Below, in pieces: positions 35,054 to 44,034 of a stretch of 64,000 bases of DNA (its first letter is position 1; every line of letters begins with the position of its first letter). This DNA is from Vicinamibacteria bacterium. Lineage in GTDB: Bacteria; Acidobacteriota; Vicinamibacteria; Vicinamibacterales; UBA8438. Location of the stretch: positions 1 to 64,000 of the forward strand of contig JAJEEU010000028.1 in assembly GCA_022820825.1 (NCBI GenBank), given 5' to 3'. A model generated the notes under the pieces. The model did not search any database. It was not told where the DNA came from and saw only the letters and a list, made by a program, of their open reading frames with translations. The translations under genes and the position numbers were made by a program.

Positions 35054-36046
35054 TCAGCGCCGCTCGAATGCCGCGTCGAAGGCGACGTCCGACGGCTCGA
35101 AGTCGATTCCCCTGACGAACTCGCACGACTCGCGCGCGCCGTGCTCGCGGTCCATGCCGGCGTCCTCCCACTCCACCGACAGCGGTCCGCGGTAGCCGGC
35201 GCGGTTCAGGGCGCGGATGATCCCCTCGAAATCCACGTCGCCGCGGCCGACGGAGCGGAAGTCCCAGCCGCGGCCGGGCGCGCCGAAGTCGAGGTGCGAG
35301 CCGAGCAGGCCGGAGCGGCCGTCCAGGGTGACGGCGGCGTCCTTCATGTGCACGTGGTAGATGCGGTCGGGGAACTCGTCGATGAAGCGGACCGGATCGA
35401 TCCCCTGCCACTGCAGGTGGCTGGGGTCGAAGTTGAAGCCGAACCCCTCGCGCCGCCCGACGGCGTCGAGCGCGCGCGCCGCGGTCACGATGTCGAAGGC
35501 GATCTCGGTGGGATGCACCTCCAGCGCGAACCGCACGCCGCATTCCTCGAACACGTCGAGGATGGGATTCCAAAGCTCCGCGAAGCGCGCGAAGCCGGCG
35601 TCGATGGTCGCTTGGCTGACGGGCGGGAACGCGTACAGCAGATGCCAGATCGGGGAGCCGGTAAAGCCGCAGGCGACCGGCACACCCATGTTCCGCGCCG
35701 CCCGCGCGGTGTTCTTCATCGCGCTGACGGCCCAGGCGCGCTTGGCCTCCGCGTCGCCGGCCAGCGCGTCCGGCGCGAACGCGTCCGAGCGCGCGTCGTT
35801 CGGATCGCAGACGAGCTGCCCCGCCAGGTGGTTCGAGATCGCCCAGCAGCCGAGATTCTGCTCCTGCAGCAGCTCGCGGAGGCCGGCGCAGTAGGCGGAG
35901 TCGACCGCCGCCCGGTCGACGTCGACGTGCTTTCCCCAACACGCGAGCTCCAGCCCGTCGTAGCCGAATTCCCCGGCCTTCCGTGCGAGGTCGGCAAGCG
36001 ACAGATCCGCCCACTGACCGGTAAACAGCGTAACCTGACGTGGCAT
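35054..36046 (-). CDS. Sugar phosphate isomerase/epimerase (xylose-isomerase-like TIM barrel)
   Basis: This 330-residue protein carries metal-site motifs in order: ALEVHPTE (Glu), [10 protein letters not shown] (Asp/His), IYHVHMKDA (His) and LSVEWED (Glu), matching AP-endonuclease-2-type TIM barrels such as IolE. No signal peptide, so cytoplasmic. The ATG at 36046 is chosen because sequence upstream overlaps the divergent gene; only 23 bases separate the two start codons. It forms a two-gene operon with the Gfo/Idh/MocA oxidoreductase. Confidence 0.82.
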   Translation of the reverse strand: MPRQVTLFTGQWADLSLADLARKAGEFGYDGLELACWGKHVDVDRAAVDSAYCAGLRELLQEQNLGCWAISNHLAGQLVCDPNDARSDAFAPDALAGDAEAKRAWAVSAMKNTARAARNMGVPVACGFTGSPIWHLLYAFPPVSQATIDAGFARFAELWNPILDVFEECGVRFALEVHPTEIAFDIVTAARALDAVGRREGFGFNFDPSHLQWQGIDPVRFIDEFPDRIYHVHMKDAAVTLDGRSGLLGSHLDFGAPGRGWDFRSVGRGDVDFEGIIRALNRAGYRGPLSVEWEDAGMDREHGARESCEFVRGIDFEPSDVAFDAAFERR

Positions 36047-36063
36047 GAACGTAACGATATACT
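36035..36063 (+). promoter_or_regulatory. Promoter giving a leaderless message for the DUF5916 gene
   Basis: CTGACG (36035-36040) and TATACT (36058-36063) are separated by 17 bases. The expected transcription start, seven bases on, coincides with the A of the ATG at 36070. There is no ribosome-binding site in the 23-base divergent gap, and the -35 lies inside the opposite gene's first codons. Confidence 0.6.
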
Positions 36064-36069
36064 CAACGC

Positions 36070-38379
36070 ATGCTCCGCGCCGTGCAGGCTGCCGCAGGGG
36101 CCCTGGCGCTCGCTGCGGCCTCCACGGCCGCGGCGCAGCCGCCGGCATCCGGTCCCAGCGCGCAGAGCGCTTCCGCCGCCGACGCGGCGCCGCTCACCCC
36201 CAGCGAGCTGTACCGCGTCGAGCCGCGTCGCGTCGAGGACGCCCCGGACATCGACGGGCGCCTGGACGAGGCCGTCTGGCAGACGGCGGCGATCATCGAC
36301 ACGTTCACCCAGCAGGAACCCTCCGAGGGCGATCCCGCGACCGAGCGGACGGTCGTCCGCCTGATATATGACGCCCGCGCCCTGTATATCGGCGTCGAGG
36401 CCTACGACTCGCAACCCGGCGGCGTCATCGCCACCGAGATGCGCCGCGACTCGCCGCGCCTGTTCGACGAGGACAACTTCCAGTTCATCCTCGACACGTT
36501 CCAGGACCGCCGCTCGGGCTACATGTTCGTTGTCAGCCCGCTGGGCGCCAAGCTGGAGCAGCAGGTCGCGGAGGAGGGCGAGGGCGGCTGGCGCGGCAGC
36601 AACAGCCCCAACGTCAACGTGAACTGGGACGGCGTGTGGGATGCGCGCGCGCGCCGCACCGACACCGGCTGGGTGGCGGAGATCGCCGTCCCGATGGTCA
36701 CGCTGCGCTTCCCCACCGCCGAGACGCAGGTCTGGGGCGCCAACTTCATGCGCAACATCCGGCGCAAGAACGAGCAGATCTTCTGGGCGCCGATCTCGAA
36801 GGAGTACCAGCTCACCCGCGTCAGCCAGGCGGGCACGCTGAGCGGCATCCGCGGGGTCAACCGGGGCATGGACCTGCGGTTGACGCCGTACCTCCTGGCC
36901 GGCGGGCGCCAGGATCGCGTCCAGGGCGGCCTGGACGGCTCGGGCTTCAACCAGTACGGCATGGATGTCAAGTACGGCGTCGCCTCGGGTCTCAACCTGG
37001 ATCTGACGCTGAACACCGACTTCGCCCAGGTCGAGGTGGACGAGCAGCAGGTCAACCTGACCCGCTTCCCGCTCTTCTTCCCTGAAAAACGCGACTTCTT
37101 TCTCGAGAACGCCGGCATGTTCAACGTCGGCAGCGCCAGCGTCTTCGGGCGTACCGCGGACCTGTTCTTCACGCGGCGGATCGGACTGTCGGCAGGCGGA
37201 CAGCCGATCCCGATCATCGGCGGAGCGCGGCTGACCGGCAAGAGCGGCCGCAACAACATCGCGGCGATGAACATCACCACCGGCGACTTCGGCGACGCCG
37301 GCGAGAACTTCTTCGTGGGACGCTACAGCCGCGACATCCTGGCGCGGTCGAAGGTGGGCGCGCTGATCATCAACAAGGACGCGGTGGGCGGCGCGCACTT
37401 CAACCGCACGCTGGCGGCCGACACGACGCTGGCGCTGCACCGCAACTTCACGTTGACGGGATTCCTGGCGAAGACCCAGACACCGCACGAGTCGTTCCGC
37501 GGCCGCTACACGCCGCCCGCGCCGGATGCAGCGGCGCGCGACATGGCCGGCTACATGCGGGGCACCTGGCTGAGCCAGTCATGGCACTTCTACGGCGAGT
37601 ACGTCGACCTGCAGGAGCACTTCAACCCGGAGGTGGGCTTCGTCCCGCGGGTCGGCATCCGCACGTCGCAGTTCCACGGAGAATGGAACCCCCGGCCGGA
37701 CCGCTGGAACATCCGCATGCTGGACCCGATGTGGAGCCTCACCTACACGACCGACCAGCGCAACCGGCTGCTGACGCGCCGCATCCACAACATGATCGGC
37801 GCCTACTTCGAGGACGGCACCTCGTTCACGTTCTGGTACAACGACCATTTCGAGCAGCTCGACGTGCCGTTCCACATCCGTCGGGACGTCACGATCCCGG
37901 CCGGCACCTACCGCTTCGGGGAGTGGATGTTCATGTACCGCTCCGATCCGTCCAGGCGCCTGTACGGCCGGCTGCAGTACTCGCCGCAGACGTTCTTCGA
38001 CGGCACGCGCACCGACGTGCGGGGCACAGTCGGCGTGCGGGCCACGAGCCGCATCTCCGCCGAGGCCATGTTCAACCGCAGCGACGTCAGCCTGCCCGGC
38101 GGCGCGTTCATCGCCGATCTCGCCTCGCTGCGCCTGGACCTGACGCTTTCGCCGCGCATGACGTTCCGCTCGCTGTCGCAGTGGAACTCCACCACCGGCG
38201 AGTTGAACAACAGCATCCGCTTCAACTGGATCTACAGCCCCGGGAGCGACATCTACATCGCCTACGACGAGCTGCGCCTGGACGGCGACCCGCTGGGCTT
38301 CGACCCGCACCTGCGGCGGCCGCTGTGGGTGCGCAACCGGCAGCTGGCGATCAAGATGACCTACCTTCTGTCCAGATAG
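36070..38379 (+). CDS. DUF5916/CBM9-like outer-membrane-type protein
   Basis: This 769-residue protein has a signal peptide (about 1-23) and an N-terminal CBM9-like domain ([20 protein letters not shown], then [10 protein letters not shown]). The DUF5916 region follows, with [19 protein letters not shown] and a long beta-strand-rich C-terminus that probably forms a barrel in the outer membrane. Such proteins are common in Bacteroidota and Acidobacteriota and are thought to bind carbohydrates or heme-like ligands; function is not established. Translation probably starts on a leaderless message. It is divergent from the sugar isomerase gene. Confidence 0.75.
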   Translation: MLRAVQAAAGALALAAASTAAAQPPASGPSAQSASAADAAPLTPSELYRVEPRRVEDAPDIDGRLDEAVWQTAAIIDTFTQQEPSEGDPATERTVVRLIYDARALYIGVEAYDSQPGGVIATEMRRDSPRLFDEDNFQFILDTFQDRRSGYMFVVSPLGAKLEQQVAEEGEGGWRGSNSPNVNVNWDGVWDARARRTDTGWVAEIAVPMVTLRFPTAETQVWGANFMRNIRRKNEQIFWAPISKEYQLTRVSQAGTLSGIRGVNRGMDLRLTPYLLAGGRQDRVQGGLDGSGFNQYGMDVKYGVASGLNLDLTLNTDFAQVEVDEQQVNLTRFPLFFPEKRDFFLENAGMFNVGSASVFGRTADLFFTRRIGLSAGGQPIPIIGGARLTGKSGRNNIAAMNITTGDFGDAGENFFVGRYSRDILARSKVGALIINKDAVGGAHFNRTLAADTTLALHRNFTLTGFLAKTQTPHESFRGRYTPPAPDAAARDMAGYMRGTWLSQSWHFYGEYVDLQEHFNPEVGFVPRVGIRTSQFHGEWNPRPDRWNIRMLDPMWSLTYTTDQRNRLLTRRIHNMIGAYFEDGTSFTFWYNDHFEQLDVPFHIRRDVTIPAGTYRFGEWMFMYRSDPSRRLYGRLQYSPQTFFDGTRTDVRGTVGVRATSRISAEAMFNRSDVSLPGGAFIADLASLRLDLTLSPRMTFRSLSQWNSTTGELNNSIRFNWIYSPGSDIYIAYDELRLDGDPLGFDPHLRRPLWVRNRQLAIKMTYLLSR

Positions 38380-38409
38380 GCGGGCCAGCCTTCGCCTGGG
38401 CTAACGCAT

Positions 38410-38425
38410 AGGCTACGGCTAGCCT
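38410..38425. terminator. Small hairpin between convergent genes
   Basis: AGGCTA and TAGCCT flank a CGGC loop, a perfect six-base-pair stem, in the 50-base gap between converging genes. There is no T tract on either side, so action as a bidirectional terminator is only a guess. Confidence 0.25.
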
Positions 38426-38429
38426 GCGG

Positions 38430-40106
38430 CTACACGCGGCTGGCGCGGTACTCCTCGACCAGGTAGTCGCAGGCGCGGGCGGCGAGCGCCATCATGGTGA
38501 GCGTCGGGTTCTGGCAGGCCGACGAGGGGTAGACCGAGCCGTCCATCACGAACAGGTTGCGCACCTCGTGCGCCTGCTGCCAGCGGTTCAGCACCGAGGT
38601 GGCCGGGTCGTTGCCCATGCGCGCCGTGCCGACCTCGTGAATCGCCAGTCCGGGGGGCGAGATGTTCTCCTGCCGCGAGACGCCCTCCGCGCCGGCCGCT
38701 TCCAGCATTTCCACGGCGGTATCCGCCATGTCGGCCACCATCCGCCGCTCGTTGTCGCCGAAGGCGGCGCTGATGTGGAGGATTGGAATGCCCCAGGCGT
38801 CCACCCTCTCCGTGTCGAGCCGGCAGTGGTTCTCGAAGCGCGGCAGGCACTCGCCGAAGCCGCCGAGGTAGACGCTCCACGGCCGCTCGGCCTTCACGCG
38901 GCGCTTGAATTCCGCGCCGAATCCCGGGATGGAATTGGCGTGCCCCCACTTGCTGAGGCTGGCCCCGCCCTGGAAGCCGTAGCCGCGCAGGAAGCCGCGT
39001 TCGCGCGTATCGAGGTTGCGGAAGCGCGGGATGTATATGCCGTTGGGCCGGTTGCCGCGCGTGTCGGGAACTCCCCTGAGCACGGGCAGCGTGCCGCCGG
39101 CGCCGCCGCCCATCACGTGGTCCATCAGGTAGTGCCCGAGCACGCCGCTGGCGTTGGCGATCCCGTTGGGGTGCCGGCTCGACGTGGAGTTCAGCATGAT
39201 GCGCGTGGACTCCAGCGTCGAGGCGCACAGCACGACGACCTTGCCCGCCACCTCGCGCTGGTTGCGCGTCAGCCGGTCCACGTAGTACACGCCGGTGCAC
39301 CGCCCTTCCGCGTCCGTCGTGACGTGGCTGGCGACGGCGTCCGGGATGAGCGTCAGCCGCCCGGTAGCCGCCGCCGCCGGCAACGTGCTGTGGGGGCTGC
39401 TGTAGTACGAACCGGTCCGGCAGCCGCGCCCGCAGGGGCCGCAGTAGTGGCAGGCCGGGCGGCCGTTCAGCGCGCGCGTCAGCACCGCGGCGCGGCCGAT
39501 GGTCAGCGTGCGCCCGAAGCGGTCCGCCACCGCCTTCCTGAGGATTTCCTCGCCGCAGGTGAGCGCCATCGGCGGCAGGAACTCACCATCCGGCAACTGC
39601 GGCAGGCCTTCCGCCCGGCCGCTGATGCCGATGAACCGCTCCACCCGATCGTAGTACGGCGCCAGCTCCTCGTAGTCGAGCGGCCAGTCTTCCCCGAAGC
39701 CGTCGCGCGACGCCGCCTTGAAGTCGTAGTCGCTGAGGCGGTACGACTGGCGGGCCCACATGATCGACTTGCCGCCGACGTGCCGCCCGCGGATCCAGTC
39801 GAAGCGGCGGTCGGCCGGGGTCGTGTAGGGGTGCTCCGCGTCGTCGATGAACAGGTGGTTGGCGTACTCGTCGCACTGGTAGCAGCGCGACTGTATCGGC
39901 TGCCGCTCCCGCCGCTCGCGCGGTAACCGCCGGCCGCGATACGGCATCTCGTAAGGGGGCGTGTGCTCCGAATAGTCCTCGGCCGGGTTGAGCCGCCGCC
40001 CCGCCTCGAGCACGGCCACCTGCAGCCCCGCCTCGGTAAGCTGCCGGGCCACCCAGCCGCCGGTGGCGCCGGAGCCGACCACGACCGCGTCGAACGTCTG
40101 TTGCAT
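38430..40106 (-). CDS. GMC-family FAD oxidoreductase, large subunit of a sugar dehydrogenase
   Basis: This 558-residue protein has an FAD-binding GSGATGGWVA (11-20), RGRHVGGKSIMWARQ in the flavin-attachment region, and a Cys-rich CHYCGPCGRGC. The GMC C-terminal domain has the candidate catalytic His in LAIHEVGTARMG and NPTLTMMALA. It sits eight bases downstream of a gluconate-2-dehydrogenase subunit-3-type gene, the usual small-subunit partner. Large subunits lack their own signal and are exported by riding on the Tat-exported small subunit. By analogy the pair could oxidise sugars, possibly glycosides at C3, and pass electrons to a cytochrome. Confidence 0.85.
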   Translation of the reverse strand: MQQTFDAVVVGSGATGGWVARQLTEAGLQVAVLEAGRRLNPAEDYSEHTPPYEMPYRGRRLPRERRERQPIQSRCYQCDEYANHLFIDDAEHPYTTPADRRFDWIRGRHVGGKSIMWARQSYRLSDYDFKAASRDGFGEDWPLDYEELAPYYDRVERFIGISGRAEGLPQLPDGEFLPPMALTCGEEILRKAVADRFGRTLTIGRAAVLTRALNGRPACHYCGPCGRGCRTGSYYSSPHSTLPAAAATGRLTLIPDAVASHVTTDAEGRCTGVYYVDRLTRNQREVAGKVVVLCASTLESTRIMLNSTSSRHPNGIANASGVLGHYLMDHVMGGGAGGTLPVLRGVPDTRGNRPNGIYIPRFRNLDTRERGFLRGYGFQGGASLSKWGHANSIPGFGAEFKRRVKAERPWSVYLGGFGECLPRFENHCRLDTERVDAWGIPILHISAAFGDNERRMVADMADTAVEMLEAAGAEGVSRQENISPPGLAIHEVGTARMGNDPATSVLNRWQQAHEVRNLFVMDGSVYPSSACQNPTLTMMALAARACDYLVEEYRASRV

Positions 40107-40114
40107 GGTTCCGC

Positions 40115-40699
40115 TTACGCGCCGTGCTCGGCGTGCGTGCAGCCTTCGACGCCGGAGAAGTAGAGCGTGCCGTCGTCTTCGAGTTCTTCGCGCATGCCAA
40201 CCTCGGACGTGTAGTAACCGGTGACGGTCAGCCGCTTGATCGCCTCGAAGAACTCGACGCCCTCGCGGTCGGCGGCGTCCGCGTCATCCCGCGAGTTGAC
40301 CGCGGTCAGCAGCGCCACCCGGGCCTCGGCCGGCGCGGCGATGAAGTCCGCGCCGTGGAGCTCGCGCGAACGGCGGTCCATCCAGGCCAGTCCGCGCAGG
40401 AACGACTCGCGCTCTTCTTCCGGCGCATCCTCCAGGACGGTGTCGATGAACCGGTTCACGTGAGCTGCCCGCGCACCGGCGGTCTCGGTCCGCGGGATGA
40501 TCAGCTCCGACAGCTCGACGACGGTTGCGTCCTGGTGGGAGGTGAACACGCGCGGCGTCCAGGCGGCTGCCCCCTCCGCGGTCTGCACCGGAGCGGTGTG
40601 CGCCAGCGCCAGCTCGGTCAGGCCGTCCACCCAGGCCGCCGCGCAGACCGCGCCGGCGGGGCCGAGCACCATTCTCCGCAGCGCTTCGCGTCGATCCAT
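40115..40699 (-). CDS. Gluconate 2-dehydrogenase subunit 3-family small subunit, Tat-exported
   Basis: This 194-residue protein has a Tat-like start, MDRREALRRMVLG, with a hydrophobic core. The subunit-3 family domain follows (VVELSELIIPRTETAGARAA, VNRFIDTVLED, GYYTSEVG). It normally chaperones and exports the GMC flavoprotein encoded immediately downstream. Divergent to it is a Tat-exported TIM-barrel isomerase gene (40748), so oxidation and rearrangement of the sugar could both occur in the periplasm. Confidence 0.85.
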   Translation of the reverse strand: MDRREALRRMVLGPAGAVCAAAWVDGLTELALAHTAPVQTAEGAAAWTPRVFTSHQDATVVELSELIIPRTETAGARAAHVNRFIDTVLEDAPEEERESFLRGLAWMDRRSRELHGADFIAAPAEARVALLTAVNSRDDADAADREGVEFFEAIKRLTVTGYYTSEVGMREELEDDGTLYFSGVEGCTHAEHGA

Positions 40700-40724
40700 G
40701 CGATCCTTGCTCGTGCCGGCTCAC

Positions 40725-40730
40725 TATACT
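40725..40730 (+). promoter_or_regulatory. Candidate -10 (TATACT) for the Tat isomerase gene
   Basis: TATACT ends 17 bases before the ATG at 40748, giving a leader of about 11 bases that contains the GGAGGA ribosome-binding site at 40737-40742. No strong -35 is visible in the 48-base divergent gap. Confidence 0.4.
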
Positions 40731-40747
40731 CCCTGGCGGAGGATCCG

Positions 40748-41653
40748 ATGATGCGAATGACGCGGCGCGAATGGCACAGACTTGCGCTCGGCGGGGCGGT
40801 CGCGGCGGCCGGAAGCGCGTTGCCGTGGGTGCGGCCGCGTCCAGCGTCGGCCGAGTCGCGGTTCGGCGGCGTGCTGATCGGAGTCCAGAGCTACAGCTTC
40901 CGCGACAGGACGCTCGACGAGTCCATTGCCGCGATGCAGCAGCTCGGCCTCACGAGTTGCGAGCTGTGGTCGTTGCACGCCGAGCCGCGCGAGTTGTACC
41001 GGCCGGAGAACCGCGAGCGGCTGCGGCAGTGGCGCGCGTCGGCGCCGCTTTCCCACTTCCGTGACGTCGCGGCGCGCTTCGAGGACGCCGGCATCGAGCT
41101 CAACTCCTACAACCTGAGCTTCAGGGACGACTTCTCGGACGCGGAGATCGCGCGCGGCTTCGAGATGGCGCTGGCGCTCGGGGCTCCCGTCATTACCGCC
41201 TCCGCGCAGATGAACACCGTGCCCCGCATCGCCCGCTACGCCGAGATGCACGGCATGCCGGTGGCGATGCACAACCACTCGTGGACCGATCCGAACGAAT
41301 TCGGCTCGCCCGACGACTTCGATCGCGCCATCCGCATCGGCGGCTCCGCCCCGATCGCCGTCAACCTGGACATCGGCCACATGACCGCCGCCAATTACGA
41401 TCCGCTCGCCTACCTCAAGGCGAACCACCAGCGGATCGTTACGCTGCACCTGAAGGACCGCAAGCGCGACCAGGGGCCCAACGTGCCGTGGGGCGAAGGC
41501 GACACGCCTATCCGCGAGGTGCTGCTGCTGCTGCAGGCCGAGGGCTGGGACATACCCGCCAACATCGAGTACGAGTACGAAGGCGGCGACTCGCAAACCG
41601 AGGTCGGCCGCTGTCTCGACTACTGCAGGGCCATCCTGGAGCCGGGCGCTTAG
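40748..41653 (+). CDS. Tat-exported sugar phosphate isomerase/epimerase-like TIM barrel
   Basis: This 301-residue protein has a Tat signal MTRREWHRLALGGAVAAAGS with an ASA cleavage-like site near residue 35. A TIM barrel follows with metal-site motifs CELWSLHAEP, VAMHNHSW, VNLDIGHMTA, TLHLKDRKRD and IEYEYE. Export is unusual for a sugar-phosphate enzyme and suits a free-sugar or keto-glycoside substrate. GGAGGA lies five bases before the ATG at 40748. It is divergent from the GMC oxidoreductase genes and could process their product. Confidence 0.82.
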   Translation: MMRMTRREWHRLALGGAVAAAGSALPWVRPRPASAESRFGGVLIGVQSYSFRDRTLDESIAAMQQLGLTSCELWSLHAEPRELYRPENRERLRQWRASAPLSHFRDVAARFEDAGIELNSYNLSFRDDFSDAEIARGFEMALALGAPVITASAQMNTVPRIARYAEMHGMPVAMHNHSWTDPNEFGSPDDFDRAIRIGGSAPIAVNLDIGHMTAANYDPLAYLKANHQRIVTLHLKDRKRDQGPNVPWGEGDTPIREVLLLLQAEGWDIPANIEYEYEGGDSQTEVGRCLDYCRAILEPGA

Positions 41654-41684
41654 GTCCGCCGCTGCCGCGGACAGGGACGCGTCG

Positions 41685-42767
41685 CTACGCCTTCGGCGCC
41701 ACCGCGAGGAACCGGCGCGGATTGTCGACCAGGATCTTGCGGACGGTCGCTTCCGGAACGCCGGCGTACAGCAGCTTCGGCACGAACTGCATCAGGACCG
41801 TCGAGTAGCCGAGGCCGTAGTTGGCCTTCCAGTGGTTGACGTTGCCCATGTCGGACGAGAACACGATGTGGTCCTCGAAGCCGGCGTCGAGCAGATCCTG
41901 CACCATGCGCACCTTGTCGAGCTCCGGAATCTGCGAGCGGCTCATCTGGTGGCCGACCGTGTCGAGCCCGACGAACGCGCCGCGCCGGGCGATGGCGGAG
42001 TGCGTCCCGATCGGGTCATGCTCCTGCTTGACGGTCGACATGTGGCCGATCACGAGATGGGAGAAGTCGACGCCGACCGACTCCATGACGTCCATCTGGT
42101 CCATCGCGCAGCTCGGGCAGCTCTCGTGCGGCGTGTGCGTGAAGATCGGCAAGCCTGTTTCGACGTGCGCGCGGCCGATGGCGCGGTGCACCTTGCGCTC
42201 GTCCGGCCGCATCTCCAGCGACGAGGCGATCTCGCCGAACGCCCCCCAGCGCTGGTCCGCGGCGTCCTGGACGAGCTGCTCGAACAGCTCGTCCTCGCTC
42301 GCCGCGGCGATGTCCACCGGATAGATGGAGAAACCGATGTCCTGGAAGTAGCCGCCGGCCCGCACGATGTGCACGTCGGTCTGCTCGGCCACGGCCTGCA
42401 GGTCGTCCAGCGCCTGCTGGTCGCGCCGGCCGGTGGCCGAATCGACGAGGCACGTCACGCCGTCGGCGCCCGCGGCGTCCACTTCGTACAGGACCTGGTC
42501 CACCGTGCCGCCGCGGAGATGCTCGTGGATCAGCGTCGCGCCGTTGGACAGATCGCGCGGGTCGACGTCGCCCCGGAGCGTACGGATGACCGCTCCGCTC
42601 ATGAAGTCGGGCGCCTCGGCGCTGGTGTACCGGATCGCCTGTGCGGCGCCCGCCGTCCCGCCGCAGCCCGCCGATACCAGGCCCAGTCCGGCGCCCGCGC
42701 CGAGCATCCCCAGCGCCTCGCGGCGCGTCCATCCACTGTCGAGCGTGTTGTGCTTTCTTGTCGTCAT
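41685..42767 (-). CDS. Phosphotriesterase-family metallohydrolase, Tat lipoprotein
   Basis: This 360-residue protein has TRREALGMLG and a lipobox-like VSAGC (Cys35), suggesting Tat export and lipid anchoring. The amidohydrolase-fold core carries LIHEHL (His81, His83), GEIASS with a Glu where classical enzymes have a carboxylated Lys, FTHTPH, VIGHMS and SSDMGN (metal Asp). Substrates of such members are often lactones or esters rather than phosphotriesters. GGGAGGACGC precedes the ATG. The next gene downstream on the plus side converges at 41653. Confidence 0.78.
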   Translation of the reverse strand: MTTRKHNTLDSGWTRREALGMLGAGAGLGLVSAGCGGTAGAAQAIRYTSAEAPDFMSGAVIRTLRGDVDPRDLSNGATLIHEHLRGGTVDQVLYEVDAAGADGVTCLVDSATGRRDQQALDDLQAVAEQTDVHIVRAGGYFQDIGFSIYPVDIAAASEDELFEQLVQDAADQRWGAFGEIASSLEMRPDERKVHRAIGRAHVETGLPIFTHTPHESCPSCAMDQMDVMESVGVDFSHLVIGHMSTVKQEHDPIGTHSAIARRGAFVGLDTVGHQMSRSQIPELDKVRMVQDLLDAGFEDHIVFSSDMGNVNHWKANYGLGYSTVLMQFVPKLLYAGVPEATVRKILVDNPRRFLAVAPKA

Positions 42768-42783
42768 GCGTCCTCCCGAATGG

Positions 42784-43614
42784 TCAGTGGCTCATCGCGT
42801 ACAGCACGACGTTCACGCCCAACTGGTAGCCGTCCGGCGAGAACCGCTCGAAGAACCGCGGGTCCTCCCCTTCGCGCTCCCACGCGTCCTGGATGTCGGT
42901 GTTGTGCGTCATGGCCACCATCAGGCGCCCGTGCTCGTCCGTGATCCCGCGGAAGTGCGGCACCTCGCTGTCCGGCCCGCGCTCGGAGGTCGTCGCGCCG
43001 CCCGACCAGCGCCAGAAGTGGATGTTCGAGATCTGCGGGATCTCCCGGATGTGGAACATCGTCTTGAACACCGAGTGGTCCAGGGGCAGGTCCTTGATCG
43101 GATACTCCCCGGGCGGCAGCACCTTGGCGATCTCCCCGGCCCACTGCGCCCACGAGCGCGACCCCCAGAAATCGTCCACCCACAGGAAGCCGCCCTTGAG
43201 CAGGTAGTCGCGCAGCCGGGCCGCCTCCACGGGGCGCAGGCTCATCGTGCCAACGTCCGAAGTCATCAGGAACGGGCAGCCGTACAGCGCGTCGTCCGTG
43301 ACGGTAACCACCCAGTGGTTTGGCTCGCCGACCGGATCCAGGTTGACGTGCGTGGACGTCATCTCCGACAGCCGGATCATGAAATTGATGTCCGCGTACG
43401 GATAGTCGGTCGACCAGCCGCGCCCCGACCGCTCGCGGCGGTTGCTGGTGTACATCAACCGGCAGAAGGTGAACCCTTCGTCGACGTGGTTGGCCGGCCT
43501 GAAGCGCGGGGGGTAGCGGGAGCGCCCGTAGCCCCACTGCGCGAGTGCGGCCGACGCCAGGGCGGAGGCGGCCAGCAGGACCAGAACGACAGACACCACG
43601 GAACGACGGGTCAC
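42784..43614 (-). CDS. Secreted DUF4159-domain protein
   Basis: This 276-residue protein has a signal peptide (about 1-26, ALASAALAQ) and the DUF4159 core with FTFCRLMYTSNRRERSGRGW, YPYADINFMIRLSEMT and LRDYLLKGGFLWVDDFWG. A start at the GTG 43612-43614 is preferred because GGGAGAAG lies five bases upstream. The domain resembles class-I glutamine-amidotransferase-like folds, but no catalytic triad is evident and the role is unknown. It is followed on the same strand by the phosphotriesterase-like gene after 16 bases. Confidence 0.72.
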   Translation of the reverse strand: MTRRSVVSVVLVLLAASALASAALAQWGYGRSRYPPRFRPANHVDEGFTFCRLMYTSNRRERSGRGWSTDYPYADINFMIRLSEMTSTHVNLDPVGEPNHWVVTVTDDALYGCPFLMTSDVGTMSLRPVEAARLRDYLLKGGFLWVDDFWGSRSWAQWAGEIAKVLPPGEYPIKDLPLDHSVFKTMFHIREIPQISNIHFWRWSGGATTSERGPDSEVPHFRGITDEHGRLMVAMTHNTDIQDAWEREGEDPRFFERFSPDGYQLGVNVVLYAMSH

Positions 43615-43709
43615 GCCGCTTCTCCCTTCATGCGCGCCTGGCGGTGGCGGCACCGCGGCCGCGCCGGCACCATTGTGACACGGGCGGGCAGGATGGATCA
43701 CGCCGCCGC

Positions 43710-43715
43710 TATAAT
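43710..43715 (+). promoter_or_regulatory. Consensus -10 (TATAAT)
   Basis: A perfect TATAAT sits 39 bases before the ATG of the small DUF2007-like gene at 43755. No matching -35 is seen 16-18 bases upstream. Confidence 0.4.
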
Positions 43716-43754
43716 CAATCCCCGGTCAACCGTTCCGGCAACCGCCGCCGCGCC

Positions 43755-44018
43755 ATGGCCCGCGTCGAACCCGAGGCTCTCGCCCACTACGAACTGGCCC
43801 GCATCTACATCGCCGGCAGGCTCTCCGAGGCGCGCCAGGTCGAGGAGCTGCTTGGCGGCAACGGTGTGGACTACGTCGTGCAGGTCGAGCCGTACCGCAC
43901 CAGCATCCTGTTCGGGCCGCGCAACGGGGCGGCGTTCTACGTCGTCGACACCCAGGCCGAGTTCTGCCGCCAGCACCTCGCCGCGGCAGGCTTCCATCGC
44001 GGTCTGCTCGAAGAATGA
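43755..44018 (+). CDS. Small DUF2007-like putative signal-transducing protein
   Basis: This 87-residue protein contains YELARIYIAGRLSEARQVEE, LLGGNGVDYVV and AAFYVVDTQAEFCRQ. The pattern of a helix that senses a neighbouring sequence, followed by an Ile/Val strand and a C-terminal helix, resembles DUF2007 ferredoxin-like proteins. Cytoplasmic. A longer upstream reading (to 43545) overlaps the divergent gene and is not supported. Function unknown. Confidence 0.6.
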   Translation: MARVEPEALAHYELARIYIAGRLSEARQVEELLGGNGVDYVVQVEPYRTSILFGPRNGAAFYVVDTQAEFCRQHLAAAGFHRGLLEE

Positions 44019-44034
44019 TCCCGGGGCGGGAGAC

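Noticed and set aside
38380-38429. Attachment site or mobile-element end in the hairpin-rich gap
   Set aside because: Only a 6-base-pair stem is seen, with no integrase, direct repeat or tRNA nearby.
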